This document shows, one piece after another, positions 26,014 through 34,071 of a stretch of 64,000 nt of DNA. The position numbers and the translations under genes were made by a program. The notes below the pieces were generated by a model, which had not been told where the DNA came from, made no database searches, and was given only the letters and a program-made list of their open reading frames with translations. This stretch comes from Kingella oralis (GTDB lineage: Bacteria; Pseudomonadota; Gammaproteobacteria; Burkholderiales; Neisseriaceae), in the NCBI RefSeq assembly GCF_014054985.1, contig NZ_CP059569.1, positions 620,001-684,000 of the forward strand, written 5' to 3'. How positions within the stretch are numbered: position 1 is the first letter of the stretch; each line of letters begins with the position of its first letter.

Positions 26014-27468
26014 ATGTCTCACGCCATCCCCGAACCGCAAGCCAACGCCCGCGCGCAATACCACAGCGACAACCCCGATTTCCCCGCCAAGCTCATCATC
26101 TTCACGCTGTTTATCGGCGCGTTTTTCGGCTACCTCAACGACACCCTGCTCAATGTCGCGCTCACCAAAATCATGGCGGATTTCCAGATAGACAAAACCA
26201 CCGTGCAATGGCTCACCACAGGCTTTTTGCTGGTGATGGGCGCGTTCACGCCGATTACCGCCGGCCTCATCCAATGGATGGAAACGCGCCGCATGGTGCT
26301 CATCACGCAAGCCGTGTTCCTTATCGGCTCGCTGGTTTGCATGCTCGCGCCCAATTTTGCCGCGTTGCTGATTGGGCGGCTGTTCCAAGCCATTGCCGCC
26401 GCGCTGTTCGTGCCGATTTTGTTCAACGGCATCCTCGCCATCTATCCGCCGCACAAACGCGGCAGCGCGATGGGCATCATCACCATGATGTTCACCGCCG
26501 CGCCCGCCATCGGACCCACCATTTCGGGCGTGATTGTGGATTATCTGAGCTGGCATTATCTGTTTGGGCTCACCATTCCCTTTATGCTCGTCGCCATGTT
26601 TTTGGTGAACAAATACCTGACCGTTAATCTCAGCGACATTACGCGCCCGAAAATAGACCTGCCCTCCGCCGCCGCGTCTGTGCTCGGTTTTGGCGGGCTG
26701 GTGTATGCCGCCAGCCATTTTGAACATCTGCCGCTGCCCGTGTTTTGGGGCGTGCTGGCGCTGTCGCTGGGCATCATCGCGTTTTTTGTGCGCCGCCAGT
26801 TTGCGCTGGAAACGCCGCTGCTGAACCTGCGCGTGTTCGCCTATCCGCAGTTTCGCTATGCCGTGCTGATTTTGGTGTGCGCCTATTTTCTGTTTATGGG
26901 CTTGGAGATTTTGATGCCGATGTACACGCAGCAAGTGCTGCTGCTCACGGGCACGGCAACGGGCCTGATTTTGATGCCTGCCAGCATCGCCCAAGCCGTT
27001 GCCTCGCCGTTTTTGGGCGTTTTGCTGGACAAAAAAGGCGGACGCTTTTTAATGCTGCCCGCGGCGGCGGTGTTGCTGCTGTCCATTGCCGCGATGTGGG
27101 CGTTTTTGGGCTTGCACACCAACATCTTGATTTTAAGCTGCTTGTTTACCGCGATGGCGGTTGCCGTTTCCGCCTGCATCACGGGCGAAACGCACGGCTT
27201 AAACGCCCTGCCGTGCGAGCTGAACCCGCACGGCGCCAGCACGATTACCACGCTGAACCCCATCGCGGGCGCATTGGGCGCAGCGTTTTTTGTCGGCATC
27301 GCCAGCATGGGCGAAAAAGCGGGGCAAGCGGGCACGCCGCAAGAGGCGTTGCTCGGCGGCGTGCATTGGGCGATGGCGTGCGCGTTGGTGGTAGCAGCGC
27401 TGGCGGTGTTGTTTGCGTTGAAAATTCAGCCGAATGAATGGCGGGAGAAGGGGGAAGCGGGGCATTGA
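26014..27468 (+). CDS. DHA2-family MFS drug efflux transporter
   Basis: 484 residues with about 13-14 hydrophobic segments. The motif GFLLVMGAFTPITAGLIQWMETRRM (loop 2-3) and GSAMGIITMMFTAAPAIGPTISGVIVDYLSWHYLFG (motif C region, segment 5) are characteristic of the EmrB/QacA (DHA2) family. It probably exports toxic compounds by proton antiport. No membrane-fusion (EmrA-like) partner is next to it. It is the last chromosomal gene before the integrated element. Confidence 0.9.
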   Translation: MSHAIPEPQANARAQYHSDNPDFPAKLIIFTLFIGAFFGYLNDTLLNVALTKIMADFQIDKTTVQWLTTGFLLVMGAFTPITAGLIQWMETRRMVLITQAVFLIGSLVCMLAPNFAALLIGRLFQAIAAALFVPILFNGILAIYPPHKRGSAMGIITMMFTAAPAIGPTISGVIVDYLSWHYLFGLTIPFMLVAMFLVNKYLTVNLSDITRPKIDLPSAAASVLGFGGLVYAASHFEHLPLPVFWGVLALSLGIIAFFVRRQFALETPLLNLRVFAYPQFRYAVLILVCAYFLFMGLEILMPMYTQQVLLLTGTATGLILMPASIAQAVASPFLGVLLDKKGGRFLMLPAAAVLLLSIAAMWAFLGLHTNILILSCLFTAMAVAVSACITGETHGLNALPCELNPHGASTITTLNPIAGALGAAFFVGIASMGEKAGQAGTPQEALLGGVHWAMACALVVAALAVLFALKIQPNEWREKGEAGH

Positions 27469-27541
27469 TGGGGTTTGATGTTTTCAGGCTGCCTGAAACG
27501 GCTACATATCCCCAATTCATGTTGCGCACGACAGCAACGGT

Positions 27542-27652
27542 TAGCACACGTTAGGTTGTAAAAAACCGCCCTAATCCTTATGGATGGGCGGTTTGTGGTT
27601 TTCTCGCGGTTAGTTAAAAATTGCCGGAAAACATAGTTTGGTGGAGGCGGGG
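27542..27652. repeat. Left attachment repeat (attL-like), displaced ssrA 3' end and terminator
   Basis: These 111 bp are repeated without gaps and with six mismatches at 41165-41275, offset 13623 bp. They contain the last 13 bases next to the terminal CCA side of ssrA (GGTGGAGGCGGGG at 27640-27652, minus sense) and a terminator whose stem is 27563-27571 with 27586-27594. Beyond 27652 the ssrA sequence stops, so this is the old chromosomal ssrA end pushed 13.6 kb away by integration. Confidence 0.88.
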
Positions 27653-28343
27653 TCTACCAAACTCTCGCTTTAAGTTGTTGATTTTAATATATGCGTGATT
27701 AAAAAATAGGCAAATTGTACCTAAAATTGTACCTAAAAACCTTTTTGCTGCCCTTTGGGGGGTGTTCCACTCTTGGCATCTTCTGCTAACTTTTTCCTGA
27801 AACGTGATTTTGATTTTTTGAAAAGCATATTATGCTAATTTCCCTGTTTGGGTGTTTTTGAAAATGAGGGGGGAAAAATTTCATTGCCCTTATATATAAC
27901 GCGAAAACGTGAATTTTGGTGGGAACGTGGGAACAAATTGGTTAATTATATGATATTTAACAATAAAAGTGTTCCCACCATGTTCCCACTGTTCCCACCA
28001 AATTGTAAAGATTTACAATAATCTATTGTTTTTAAACGTTAAATTTTAGTACAAATTGGTGGGAACAGTATAAATATGATAAAAATCAAATAGATGTATG
28101 CGAAAAATAGCTGTTTTTTGCCCCAAAAAAGCGGGAAAATTCTTACTCAATTCCCACTGGTGGGATTTTTGTTGGCAGCTCGCCGCTGGATGATGCCCTG
28201 TTTTTGCGTGTGGCTTGTGGTTTTGGATTGTATGGTTTGTGCAATTTTATTGCGTATAATATGAAATATTGTGCTATTTACGCAATTTTATTGTTTTGGT
28301 GCAAAATAAAAGGCAGCCATTTTCAGGCTGCCTTAAAGGGGTT
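27653..28343. other. AT-rich non-coding left end of the element
   Basis: No gene seen in 690 bp. It holds the left GGTGGGAAC array (27918-28066), a TTCCCAC/GTGGGA palindrome at 28151-28166, and two copies of GCAATTTTATTG at 28241-28252 and 28282-28293 around a TATAAT-like stretch. An inverted DUS pair-like hairpin at 28311-28334 closes the higA-like gene. Confidence 0.6.
27918..28066. repeat. Left array of six GGTGGGAAC motifs
   Basis: Copies lie at 27918-27926 and 27927-27934 (plus), 27971-27979, 27982-27989 and 27991-27999 (minus), and 28058-28066 (plus), in the orientation order + + - - - +. The right array at 39651-39800 has the same spacing and the exact mirror order. P4 replication uses clusters of a related-looking decamer (GGTGAACAG-type) at its origin and at crr, bound by its primase-helicase. 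By analogy these are replication-initiator sites. Confidence 0.75.
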
Positions 28344-28634
28344 TTATGCGTAAGCGGGAATGATTTTGGGCGGCTCTTTTTGGGCTGCCTGCCATAAATC
28401 ATAATCTGCTTGTTGATGTAGCCAGCTTTCGGGGCTGGGGCCATTGTCGCCTAGCCATGCATGAAGCCTAATTGCCATATCTGCGCTGATGCCTGTTTTG
28501 CCGTTAAGCAAGCGGGATAGGGTTACGCGGGAAACGCCTAACTGTTTGGCGGCTTGTGTTACGCTGATTCCAAGTGCGGGCAGTATGTCCTCTCGTAGGG
28601 TTTCGGCGGGGTGGGGTGGGTTGTACATACGCAT
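28344..28634 (-). CDS. HigA-family antitoxin-like HTH regulator without adjacent toxin
   Basis: 96 residues from ATG 28634 (MRMYNPPHPAETLRED), chosen for the AGGAG 9 bp upstream rather than the longer open frame. The start MxMxNPPHPxETL and ALGISVTQAAKQLGVSRVTLSRLLNGKTGISADMA are hallmarks of the HigA/VapI antidote family. In HigBA loci the toxin higB lies directly upstream of higA; here only 88 bp with a terminator separate it from the DUF927 gene, so no toxin fits. It may act as an orphan regulator of the element or protect against a HigB toxin elsewhere. Confidence 0.85.
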   Translation of the reverse strand: MRMYNPPHPAETLREDILPALGISVTQAAKQLGVSRVTLSRLLNGKTGISADMAIRLHAWLGDNGPSPESWLHQQADYDLWQAAQKEPPKIIPAYA

Positions 28635-28692
28635 TTTGTTTGCTCCTAGTGTATCGCTGTGGTTTACAGTATTGTAGTGCGGCAAATGAAAA

Positions 28693-28714
28693 ACACCAGC
28701 TTTCGGGCTGGTGT
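28693..28714 (-). terminator. Terminator after the DUF927 gene
   Basis: ACACCAGC at 28693-28700 pairs with GCTGGTGT at 28707-28714; reading on the minus strand a T run follows. The same ACCAGC...GCTGGT stem recurs at 36810-36832 and 39297-39318. Confidence 0.8.
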
Positions 28715-28722
28715 CTTTGCGT

Positions 28723-30438
28723 TTAGGCTTCTTGCGGCTCGTCGTATGGGGTAAGGGCAATCACATATAGCACTCCATCTGTGCCGCGCTTTTTGCGGCC
28801 ATAGCGTAGTTTGCCGTTTTTTTCGCGGGATGGGATAAGAAAGCCTGCTTGATGCAATATGGCGGCGGCTTGGGTTTCGTTTTTGCCTTTGGCGATTTCG
28901 TTGGCAAACACGGGGCGGATAACCCAAATTTCGCCTACTGCCATATCCACGTTTTTTCGTTTAAAGCCTGCGTGGTCCCTATCGGTTTGGGTGTAGTCGT
29001 GCCAGTTGGCAAAACGGGGGCTTTCGCTGTATCGCTGGATAAAGTCTATACAGTTGGCAATGATTTGTTTCTCCTCTTTGCTGCCTGTGCCATTTTCCTC
29101 TAACCAGTCTTCAAAACATTGCTGTATGCCTGCTGCGCCTACACCAGCGGGCAGCCCTGTTATTTCGCTTGCCAGTTCCAGCGCGGCGGCGGCAAGGGCG
29201 AAGCGGCGGGCTACGGTAAGGGCTTGCCCGTTTAGGTTGGGCGGTAGGAATGAATCGCGGGCGGCGCGGATGGTTTCGGGGGCAAGGCTTTGGATTTTTG
29301 CCAGCCATGCCCTGCCTGCTGTGCCGTGTTGTTGTGCCATGTGGTCCAGTAGGTAGTCGGATAGTGCCGCGCCGGTGGGAAAGCCGTGTAGGGTTTCATA
29401 GATGCCGTATTGCTTGCCTGCGGCGATGCTGGGCAGTCTTACGGCTTGCCCTGCTTCCCATTCTTTGCCGTGGCGGTTCATGTAAGCATCTAGGGCGTAT
29501 TCGCCTGTGGAAAATAACAGTATGCGCCAGTCTGTAATTTCGCGGTTGCCGCCTTCTTTTGCGCCTTGTATTTTGCTTTTGCCATCCAGTACGCTGTATG
29601 CGGTATCGCTGACTATATGGGCTTTGGCTTGCCCTATTTCGTCTAATACCAGCAAGTTATCATTGCTTGCTAGGGCGATGTTGTCAAAGCCGTAGCCTGT
29701 GCCTTTCCATGCCATTTTGAGGCTTTCGGGCTGCCCCCATACGGATAGGGCAACTAGGGCGGCGGTGGTTTTGCCGTCGCGTGAATTGCCGTAGATGTGA
29801 AAGCCGCCGCCTGCTTCGTGTATCTTGCTCAATAGGGGGGCGGCTAGGGCTGTGCCTAGGGCCAAGCATAGGCGGCTGTTGCCTGCGGCATAGCGGGCGA
29901 TGTGTTGCTGCCAGTCTTTCAGGCTGCCTGCGCTGTTGTAGCCTTTGGCGCGGCTGGTGTCGCCGTTGTAGATGATGGGGGCGTTGGGGGCGATGATTTC
30001 GCCGTTGGCTAGAATGTAGGCATTGCCATGCCAGCCTGTTTTGTTGGTTACGGTGTAGGGGGTTTTTGCGCCTTGGGTTTGTAGGTAGTCCGCCAGTAGT
30101 TCGCGCTTGCGTCGCCCTGAAAATATGGTGATGCCGCGCTTTTGTAGCATCTGCCAGCCTGTATTTGTGCCTATTTGCTCGCAGGGGAGGGAAAAGGTGT
30201 AGGATTTGCGGGTGTTGGCATCTTGATAGCGGATGATGCGATAGTATGCGCCGCTCGCATCTTTGCCGGTGCCTACAATATCCATGCAATCGGCTAGGGG
30301 CATATCGTGGGGTTCTAGTTGCTCGTCTTTGGCTTTGTATTCGCGCCAGTAGATGCCGCTAGGGGTGATGTGAAAGCCGTTTTGGGGCTTGTAGTCTTTT
30401 GGCTCGTAGGCTGGTGTATAATGCTTCATCTCTTTCAT
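28723..30438 (-). CDS. DUF927 helicase/primase-associated ATPase
   Basis: 571 residues. Residues from about 130 on match the DUF927 family of mobile elements: TGWHGNAYI, a Walker A GNSRDGKTTAAL (about 218-229), KGTGYGFDNIALASNDNLLVLDEIGQA with a Walker B (LLVLDEIG), and TDWRILLFSTGE. In related elements this protein accompanies or is fused to a CHC2-Toprim primase and is thought to unwind the element's origin. AAGGA lies 9 bp before ATG 30438. It is followed by a terminator and then the HigA-like gene, and preceded by a small coiled-coil gene 17 bp away. Confidence 0.88.
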   Translation of the reverse strand: MKEMKHYTPAYEPKDYKPQNGFHITPSGIYWREYKAKDEQLEPHDMPLADCMDIVGTGKDASGAYYRIIRYQDANTRKSYTFSLPCEQIGTNTGWQMLQKRGITIFSGRRKRELLADYLQTQGAKTPYTVTNKTGWHGNAYILANGEIIAPNAPIIYNGDTSRAKGYNSAGSLKDWQQHIARYAAGNSRLCLALGTALAAPLLSKIHEAGGGFHIYGNSRDGKTTAALVALSVWGQPESLKMAWKGTGYGFDNIALASNDNLLVLDEIGQAKAHIVSDTAYSVLDGKSKIQGAKEGGNREITDWRILLFSTGEYALDAYMNRHGKEWEAGQAVRLPSIAAGKQYGIYETLHGFPTGAALSDYLLDHMAQQHGTAGRAWLAKIQSLAPETIRAARDSFLPPNLNGQALTVARRFALAAAALELASEITGLPAGVGAAGIQQCFEDWLEENGTGSKEEKQIIANCIDFIQRYSESPRFANWHDYTQTDRDHAGFKRKNVDMAVGEIWVIRPVFANEIAKGKNETQAAAILHQAGFLIPSREKNGKLRYGRKKRGTDGVLYVIALTPYDEPQEA

Positions 30439-30455
30439 TTTTTGGAATCCTTGTA

Positions 30456-30920
30456 TTAGGTAGAAACTTGTGGATAGGCAGCTTTTTCAGGCTGCCTCTT
30501 TTTTTGCCATTCATCCCATTGTGGGGCATCTTGGCGGGCGGCTCGCAAGGCGGCTAGTTCTAGCTCCCACTGGGCGGGGTTGCTTTCAAGCTGCCATGTT
30601 TCGGGCTGCTCTATGCTTTCAGGCTCGTTTTCAGGCTGCCAGTAGGTGGGGCGGGCGATTTTGATTTGCATAGGCTGCTTTTTGCGGGTGGGTATTTGCT
30701 GCGTGATTAAGTAGTCTTGATAGTCGGAAAAGTGGGCAAGCAGGCGAGGGATTAGGCGGGCTTCCATTTGGGCTAAAAATTCGTTTTCGCGTTGCAAAAG
30801 TTGCAGCTCTTGCCGTAGCTCGTCTAGCTCTTGCTCGTATAACGCTTGTTCTTGTTGCTTATGGGCGGCAAGGCGAAAGAGTAGCCATAGGATGGCGGCG
30901 GTTAGGATGGCAAATAGCAT
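30456..30920 (-). CDS. Small membrane-anchored coiled-coil protein
   Basis: 154 residues, function unknown. One hydrophobic segment (about 2-16, FAILTAAILWLLFRLA) is followed by a Gln/Glu/Leu-rich coiled coil (about 20-60) and a polar C-terminus. It is 17 bp upstream of the DUF927 gene on the same strand. An in-gene DUS gives YWQPENEPES. The topology suggests a membrane anchor for a replication or regulatory protein of the element, but there is no direct evidence. Confidence 0.65.
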   Translation of the reverse strand: MLFAILTAAILWLLFRLAAHKQQEQALYEQELDELRQELQLLQRENEFLAQMEARLIPRLLAHFSDYQDYLITQQIPTRKKQPMQIKIARPTYWQPENEPESIEQPETWQLESNPAQWELELAALRAARQDAPQWDEWQKKRQPEKAAYPQVST

Positions 30921-31315
30921 GGTTTCCTTTCTGCCCTGCCCTATCGCTGTTTTCTCTCTCTTTTGCCCTTTTTGCGTGTGTTGGCAAGGGGCGGGGCGAT
31001 AGGGTAGGGCGTTTACTGGGTTTTTAGTAAATGGGTTTTGGGGTGGTTTCCAAGCTTCGGAAAATGCCTAAGCAAACCTAAGTGATTGTTTAATAGGGCT
31101 TCATTTTTTGCTGCTTTGCTGCGCCCAAATGTGGATTGAGTAGCCTCAAATTTGAGTTGAGTAAACCGCCTCAAAGTTGAGGGCGTCAGCCCATTTTTGG
31201 GCTTACGTGAAAAATCAATGGGTTAGCGTCCCCACATTTGGGGCGGCTAACGCCCCCACATTTGGGGTGGTTAAAACGCATCCAAATTTGGATTGGTTAA
31301 ATTTGGGCTGGTGTT
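30921..31315. other. Non-coding stretch within the element with repeated short motif
   Basis: No gene was recognised. Between about 31127 and 31310 a word of the form (C)CCAAATTTGG / TCAAATTTGAG / CCACATTTGGGG recurs at least six times (for example 31128, 31147, 31171, 31230, 31254, 31271), giving a loose set of AAATTTG-centred dyads. This may be a protein-binding array or a low-complexity relic. Confidence 0.45.
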
Positions 31316-31615
31316 TTAGGCAGCGATTTCGGGAATTTCCGAAAACGGTTTTTTGGGATTTTCCAAAAAAGGGGCTTGCTGTTGGCTACTGGTGTAGGCG
31401 GCTAGATTGTTTTTCAGGCATTGCAGGGCGGCTTTGTGGGCGGCGGTGATGTTTAACCCGCGTTGTTTGGCAGCTGCTAGGGCGCGTTGGTAGGTGTTGC
31501 GCTGGTGTTGGCGTATGGCTTCGTGGCGCGTGTCGTGGGGGTTGTCCGTAAGCGGGGCAAACTGGGCGATGATGCATTCCGCTTGCGCTTGCCGTTTGTT
31601 TTGGGCTTGGCTCAT
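31316..31615 (-). CDS. Small hypothetical protein downstream of primase
   Basis: 99 residues from ATG 31615, which overlaps the Toprim gene stop by 4 bp (ATGA) and has AGGAG 8 bp upstream. The protein is basic and helical (QRNTYQRALAAAKQRGLNITAAHKAALQCLKNN). No family recognised. The tight coupling suggests a role with the primase. Confidence 0.65.
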   Translation of the reverse strand: MSQAQNKRQAQAECIIAQFAPLTDNPHDTRHEAIRQHQRNTYQRALAAAKQRGLNITAAHKAALQCLKNNLAAYTSSQQQAPFLENPKKPFSEIPEIAA

Positions 31616-32187
31616 GGCTCGCTCCTGTGGTTTAGCTCGTTTAGGGCATCCCATCCTTGCGTTTCAGGCTGCCATAGCTTGACGGCAATTCCTGCTTTTA
31701 TGGCGCGGTTGGCTAGGGTTTCGGCGGCTTGCATCCCTATGGGGCGTGGGGTGTCGTTGTCGGCGATTATCCATAGCTCGTTTAGGCTGTTGGGCAATAC
31801 CAGCGATGCCATACCGTTTGCGCTTAATGCTGCCCATACGGGCGGGCAGTTGGGCAGTAGCTCGCGGGCGGCTAGGGCGGTTTCTATGCCTTCTGCTACT
31901 GCCAGTCGATTATTTTGTATGGGGTAAAGTTGTACGGCTGCGCCTGTGAGTGCGCCGCTGTATCGTGTTTGCATCTTTTTGGCGGGCAGTGGCTCGCCTG
32001 TTTGCGGGTGGACTATGGCTAGTTTTTGCCATGCGTCGTTGCGCTGCTGTAAGTAGGTGCAATGGATGCCTTGCAGTTCGCCGTTGGGGGTGGTGATGGC
32101 GGCAATCATGGCGGGGCGGTTGCCCATGTGCATAGGCTCGCCGTCGTGGTGCGTCCAATAGGGCAGGGCAGCCTGAAAACGTAACAT
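31612..32187 (-). pseudogene. Toprim half of a CHC2-Toprim primase, out of frame with its N-terminus
   Basis: The frame contains the segment WTHHDGEPMHMGNRPAMIAA followed by LAVAEGIETALAA (the Toprim Glu) and LWIIADNDTPRPIG (DxD), as in phage P4-like and plasmid primases. No ribosome site precedes ATG 32187. Removing one CG unit from the (CG)5 tract at 32210-32219 joins it in frame to the zinc-finger half (32648 downwards) into a single protein of 344 residues. It is thus most likely the 3' part of one gene that is frameshifted in this sequence. Confidence 0.8.
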
Positions 32188-32648
32188 TTGGGGAATTTCG
32201 GGAGCAATACGCGCGCGCGTAGGGTGATGCCGCGCTGGTGTAGGTATTGCACGGCGGGGCTGTCGGGGGTAAGGGGTTGGGCTTGCTCAAAGATGCTTAA
32301 CAGCTTGGCTTGCTTGTCTTGCTGTTTTTCGGGCTTCTCTTGCGTTTTTATGGGGGGGTGGGCGATGGGATGGGCGTTTACCCATCCTGTGCCTAAATAG
32401 CCCTCTACGATGCTCGCAGCGTGCTTAAAATCGCAATGAAGCAAGTTCATGATGAGTTTGAAGCCGTCGCCTGCGCCGCATTGGTTGCAAATGAATGTGC
32501 CGTAGCCGTCTTTGTCGTCAAAGCGGAAGCGGTCTTTGCCGCCGCAACAAGGGCAAGGCTGGTGTTTGTTTTTCAGGCTGCCTGAAATGCCTAGACTGCC
32601 TAGGATGCCTTGCCAGTGATGGCGGGCTTGTTCGCGTAAATCATTCAT
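32106..32648 (-). pseudogene. CHC2 zinc-finger half of the split primase
   Basis: The first ~145 residues are the primase zinc domain: PCPCCGGKDRFRFDDKDG with Cys at 32, 34, 35 and CNQCGAGDGF with Cys at 54 and 57, then NLLHCDFKHAASIVEGYLG. After LHQRGITLRAR the frame leaves the family at the (CG)5 tract and ends in about 35 unrelated residues. The start at 32648 overlaps the preceding HTH gene by 8 bp. If translated as is, it would give a zinc-finger protein lacking the catalytic core. Confidence 0.8.
32210..32219. repeat. (CG)5 dinucleotide tract at the primase frame break
   Basis: CGCGCGCGCG lies exactly where the zinc-finger and Toprim frames part. Four units would restore one frame; five units put the Toprim domain 2 bases out. 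Confidence 0.9.
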
Positions 32649-32886
32649 GGCTGCCCCCTTTGATTAGGCTGTATCGCCCATATTTGATGGGCTTGCCGTG
32701 TTTGTTTTTGCTGGTTTCCATGTGGCAAATCACGTTGTAGCCTGCGGCGCGTATTTCGGTGATGCGGGCGGTAAAGCACATAATGCCAAGCTGCATGGCT
32801 TCGCGGTGGGTGAGTGTGCCGCCCGCGGTGAGAATGCTTAGAATTTCGCCGCTTTGGCTGTTGTCTGTGAATGGTGGGAATTTCAT
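32641..32886 (-). CDS. Small winged-helix-like protein
   Basis: 81 residues. GEILSILTAGGTLTHREAMQLGIMCFTARITEIRAAGYNVICH reads as a helix-turn-helix followed by a wing (KYGRYSLIKGG), similar to the small phage and satellite proteins placed just before primases. It overlaps the primase start by 8 bp and the upstream KilA-C-like gene by 4 bp (ATGA), so all are in one operon. DNA binding is an inference. Confidence 0.75.
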   Translation of the reverse strand: MKFPPFTDNSQSGEILSILTAGGTLTHREAMQLGIMCFTARITEIRAAGYNVICHMETSKNKHGKPIKYGRYSLIKGGSHE

Positions 32887-33191
32887 GGCTGCTCTCCTTT
32901 TCGCTCTGCCAGCATGGCGCGTAGTTTGGCGATGCCTTCGCGTTGCTGGGCGATGCGTTGGCGTAGGGCTTCTATGCCCTGCTCGGTTATCCGCGCTTGG
33001 CTGAATATGCCGTCTTCGTTTACGCCGCGAAATTGAATCATGTTGCCCGCGGCGATGGCTTGGCGGGTGGCTTGGGCTTTGTTGCCCTTGCCTATCCAGT
33101 TCATAGACACCAGCATATCAATCAGGGTTTTTGATTGGATTTCCAGCAAGCGGGCGGCGGCAAAAATGCCGTGTGATTTCACTTCTTTCAT
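32883..33191 (-). CDS. KilA-C-like (antirepressor C-terminal domain) protein
   Basis: 102 residues from ATG 33191, chosen over the ATG 6 bases upstream because only this one has AAGGA at proper spacing. GIFAAARLLEIQSKTLIDMLVSMNWIGKGNKAQATRQAIAAGNMIQFRG and FSQARITEQGIEALRQRI follow the C-terminal DNA-binding domain of phage antirepressors (KilAC). The N-terminal antirepressor domain is missing, so it is a stand-alone domain. The C-terminus is a short charged helix. It opens the coupled run to the primase. Confidence 0.75.
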   Translation of the reverse strand: MKEVKSHGIFAAARLLEIQSKTLIDMLVSMNWIGKGNKAQATRQAIAAGNMIQFRGVNEDGIFSQARITEQGIEALRQRIAQQREGIAKLRAMLAERKGEQP

Positions 33192-33237
33192 GTTCATATC
33201 CTTTTAAATCAATAGGTTGTATAAATGAGAAAGGTGC

Positions 33238-33260
33238 AAAAAGCCCTGCCCTTGTGGGCT
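33238..33260 (-). terminator. Possible terminator between 33271 gene and KilA-C-like gene
   Basis: On the minus strand AGCCC pairs with GGGCT (33256-33260 with 33242-33246) followed by TTTTTG. The stem is short. It would lower readthrough from the leader into the primase operon. Confidence 0.5.
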
Positions 33261-33270
33261 TGGGCTGGTG

Positions 33271-33624
33271 TTAATTGCTGTATGGGCTTTGGGTGGAAAT
33301 GTCTGCGCTTTGCAGGCGGTTGAATGCTTCGTCGATGTGGAATAGCTCGTTTTGGGCGGTGAGATTGTAACTTTGCTCAAACAGCTCGCCTTGCAGGTGT
33401 TGGCAATCTTCCAAGGCGCGGGCGATGTCTTGCGCGCGGGTTGGGCGGCTGCCTATGCCTGTTTTTTCCAGCAAGATGTCTTGCAGCAGGGATTGGATGC
33501 GGTGTAGTTTAAGCAGGTGGAAATTGGTGATGCTCTCAAATTGCCATAGCGTATCTACGGCGTTTTGGGCGTGTGTTTTGATTTCGGTTTGAAGTTGAGA
33601 TTGTGAAAGGGTAGAACTTTGCAT
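33271..33624 (-). CDS. Hypothetical helical protein behind the C4-like leader
   Basis: 117 residues from ATG 33624, which has AGGAG 7 bp upstream (a second ATG 6 bases earlier is too close to the site). The sequence is helical and Gln/Leu rich (LWQFESITNFHLLKLHRIQSLLQDILLEKT). No family was recognised. It is the first well-signalled gene after the putative antisense leader at 33683-33855, so its translation is the likely regulated step. Confidence 0.65.
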   Translation of the reverse strand: MQSSTLSQSQLQTEIKTHAQNAVDTLWQFESITNFHLLKLHRIQSLLQDILLEKTGIGSRPTRAQDIARALEDCQHLQGELFEQSYNLTAQNELFHIDEAFNRLQSADISTQSPYSN

Positions 33625-33763
33625 TTTCATGCTCCTGTATAAATTTGAGAGTGTTTGAGATTGCCCCAAATGGGGTGGCGGTGCTCTCTCTGGTATACAG
33701 TCCAGCCCGCGCCTTACGGTTGGCGGACACCGCCTTTAACTTTGATAGGTGCATGATTTGCAT
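33536..33763 (-). CDS. Ash/Icd-like leader ORF overlapping the C4-like region
   Basis: 75 codons reading SKLKAVSANRKARAGLYTRE STATPFGAISN at the N-terminus. Proteins annotated as Ash family or Icd-like (host cell division inhibitor) in P4- and P1-like elements share this AVxAxRKARAG-Y-x-x-(E)STATPFG pattern, which arises from translation of the conserved antisense-RNA target region. It overlaps the next gene in another frame. It may be translated, or it may only reflect RNA conservation. Confidence 0.4.
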   Translation of the reverse strand: MQIMHLSKLKAVSANRKARAGLYTRESTATPFGAISNTLKFIQEHENAKFYPFTISTSNRNQNTRPKRRRYAMAI

Positions 33764-33855
33764 TTCAGGCAGCCTGAAAGATATAGGCGTGAAAAAATGG
33801 CGGTTACGCTGCCATTTGTGCGCTGTATATGTGTTGAGAGAGGCTTGTACTGTAT
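33683..33855 (-). ncRNA. C4/CI-type antisense RNA locus (candidate)
   Basis: On the minus transcript the early segment has ATACAGT (plus 33849-33855) and CCTCTCTC (33836-33843). About 140 bases later the complementary ACTGTAT (33695-33701) and GAGAGAGC (33683-33690) occur, next to the conserved CCGTAAGGCGCGGGCTGG. Two short complementary pairs between an upstream RNA and a downstream target, coupled to an Icd/Ash-like ORF and an antirepressor-type operon, is the layout of P1 C4 and P4 CI RNA immunity. Confidence 0.45.
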
Positions 33856-33878
33856 CTCTGCGGCTCTCGGATTGTCAA
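33849..33878 (-). promoter_or_regulatory. Promoter candidate for the replication operon
   Basis: TTGACA (complement of 33873-33878) and TACAGT (complement of 33849-33854) are 18 bp apart. The only perfect -35 in this gap; transcription would run left through the C4-like leader. Confidence 0.4.
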
Positions 33879-34071
33879 ATGGGTTTTGGGGGTGTTCTGT
33901 TATAGGGTTGATTTGGTTGTGAAAAAATATCTCTTAATACGTTGCTAGATGTTGCTAGGCTTTGTCTATCGTGTGCTGTTGCATAATGGGGCTCGCTGCT
34001 CGGCGGGCTTTTTTGTTACTTGATGCTCGCCAGCGTGAAAAGCAGCAAGGCAACAAGGGCAAGGGTGAGGT

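Noticed and set aside
26130..26994. Antisense ORFs across the DHA2 transporter
   Set aside because: Typical GC-rich shadow frames; the plus-strand transporter explains the conservation.
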